A stretch of DNA of 60,000 nucleotides from assembly GCA_914767715.1 (NCBI GenBank), contig OU612069.1:312001-372000 (forward strand), read 5' to 3'. Below the pieces are notes generated by a model. The model was not told the DNA's origin. It made no database searches and saw only the letters and a list, made by a program, of their open reading frames with translations. A program made the translations under genes and the position numbers. Position 1 is the first letter of the stretch; each line of letters starts with the position of its first letter. The stretch is from Membranipora membranacea. Its lineage: Eukaryota > Bryozoa > Gymnolaemata > Cheilostomatida > Membraniporidae. This document shows positions 58,785 to 60,000 of this stretch, piece after piece.

Positions 58785-60000
58785 TTGACCACCCGGTTAA
58801 ACACTGCTGAGCCTACCAATGGATTAATAGTAAATTTGTATAGTGTGAAATCAGCAGCACAGTAGACTTAACATTGATTTTAGTATGAAGATACTCAAAA
58901 ACCATCACTTTTGCGGATCTAAATTTAGTATCACACAATTTTGGAGCTGCTTGACCAGGATAACCAACATATGAGAACAGATTAAATTTAGTACTGAACC
59001 TCAGTTCACCAGCCTATATCATTCAGATAATAAATTTATATTGTATCACCAAAATAACTCATGTTTTACTGTCATGTTGAAATATTTCAGCATAATACTA
59101 TCAACCAAATTGAGATAGTCTGACTGAACCATTCAATAAACGCTTAACACGATGATGCACTTTATATTTCAAGCAAACCGCCCTCAGCTTGCAGCAAGGG
59201 TTAATATCTTCATAATTCAAAAACACACAAAGATATAAAAAACTATGCTTACAAAAAATAGGAAGCATATGACATTAGAGAATATTGAAGGGTAGGAGGC
59301 AACTTACCAATTTCTTGGGTGTACTGTTTCTGTCTGTTTCAATCATTTTGTGGCTGTGAAACTAATCCTTTGAGAGTTGTAGAGTTAATTGGGAATTGCC
59401 TAAACTGAGATTGAACATTTTTCATTGAGAAAACATGGCGAATTATTGAAGCTGCACATCTTCTTTGGCTGGCAAACAAGCAACTGACCCAGTTCATCTT
59501 GAGAAGTTGCGTAGTAATGTTGATGCACCCATGGCTTCTTGTGAAACGAATATGTAAAATTTTCAGTAATCCATGTCATTTACAATGAACTGAACGCTGA
59601 ACTCCAGCTATTACTGTAAGTTAATAGTTGTTATTGTTTGGGATTAAGCATATGGCTTTGATCAGTCTCTATGGTTTGTCATAAAGGTAACATAATTATA
59701 TAATCTCTGTGGCATTGGTATCATTGTCAAACCTTCAATTCATTTCACAAATCTAGCACTCACATTGTTCTCAAACCTTTGACAAGGATTTAGGTTTGAA
59801 AACACTAGCTATAAGGTTTGAGAAAGATATCTTAGGTTCGATTTGGTGGGATGTGGCTCTTTTCAAACCTTTTGTCTCATCTCAAACCTTAGAATAATTG
59901 CTTTTCAGACCTTTTGGATAACAGTGAGGGGTATGACAGTCAAATTGTTATTGTTTGTTGATTGAGAAGAGAAATTGAATTATCTGCTTATATCTTAGCA
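58785..60000. other. Right edge; possible first exon on the minus strand
   Basis: Minus-strand 59308-59346 starts with ATG and reads MIETDRNSTPKKL up to a consensus donor (gtaagttg). It might be the first exon of a gene running left through the satellite, perhaps to the possible exons at 54.3-54.7 kb, but the phases require at least one more exon that was not found. From 59,765 to 59,920 a CAAACCTT/AAGGTTTG motif recurs about six times. Confidence 0.2.

Overview
The window is animal nuclear DNA, AT-rich, with spliced genes, long introns and a dense load of decayed transposons and tandem repeats. The evidence is GT-AG introns with consistent phases, secreted C-type lectins, a vertebrate-length OHCU decarboxylase, tRNA-derived SINEs and hAT, pogo and LINE debris. 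The mix, especially PAN/apple domains joined to C-type lectin domains, suggests an invertebrate, perhaps a lophotrochozoan such as a mollusc. That placement is a weak inference.

Layout. At 1.6-11.75 kb (+) lies a cytochrome P450 gene traced through 12 consecutive in-phase exons; its 5' end is not found. Next comes a repeat-rich gap (11.8-16.1 kb) with a duplicated dispersed repeat and a TIR element. At 16.2-17.75 kb (+) is an intronless 12-TM major facilitator transporter resembling MFSD8/CLN7. At 19.44-23.37 kb (-) is a complete three-exon URAD gene (174 aa, urate degradation) whose introns are packed with small DNA transposons. From 27 to 52 kb (-) there is a loose cluster of three secreted C-type lectin genes. 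CTL1 (27.06-29.28 kb) has a lectin domain with a QPD motif. CTL2 (39.77-42.85 kb) and CTL3 (49.37-51.93 kb) are paralogues with a PAN domain followed by a lectin domain with an EPN motif. CTL2 carries a premature stop at codon 24, while everything else in it is intact.

Mobile DNA fills the rest. A CR1/L2-like LINE at 43.2-47.7 kb was split by a 3,145-bp long-TIR element, which left an exact 8-bp target duplication. An RLE-type (R2-like) LINE remnant lies at 36.5-38.04 kb, and other LINE 3' ends at 33-34.3 kb. A 716-bp hAT-like element with a perfect 8-bp TSD lies at 31.4-32.1 kb, and a pogo/Tigger-like element at 21.4-22.0 kb. Several MITE families and a three-copy tRNA-derived SINE family are also present. 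Large tandem arrays include a hexanucleotide (3.97-4.41 kb), a 14-mer (41.0-41.5 kb), a 29-mer (48.0-48.6 kb) and a 41-mer satellite of about 86 copies (55.25-58.78 kb).

No operon-like cooperation is evident. The P450, the transporter and URAD could all serve small-molecule metabolism, but they share no visible regulation. The lectins look like a secreted recognition family evolving by duplication. The most unusual items are the P450, which lacks several canonical motifs, the stop in CTL2, the nested long-TIR insertion, and the repeated presence of tRNA-like segments inside unrelated TIR elements.
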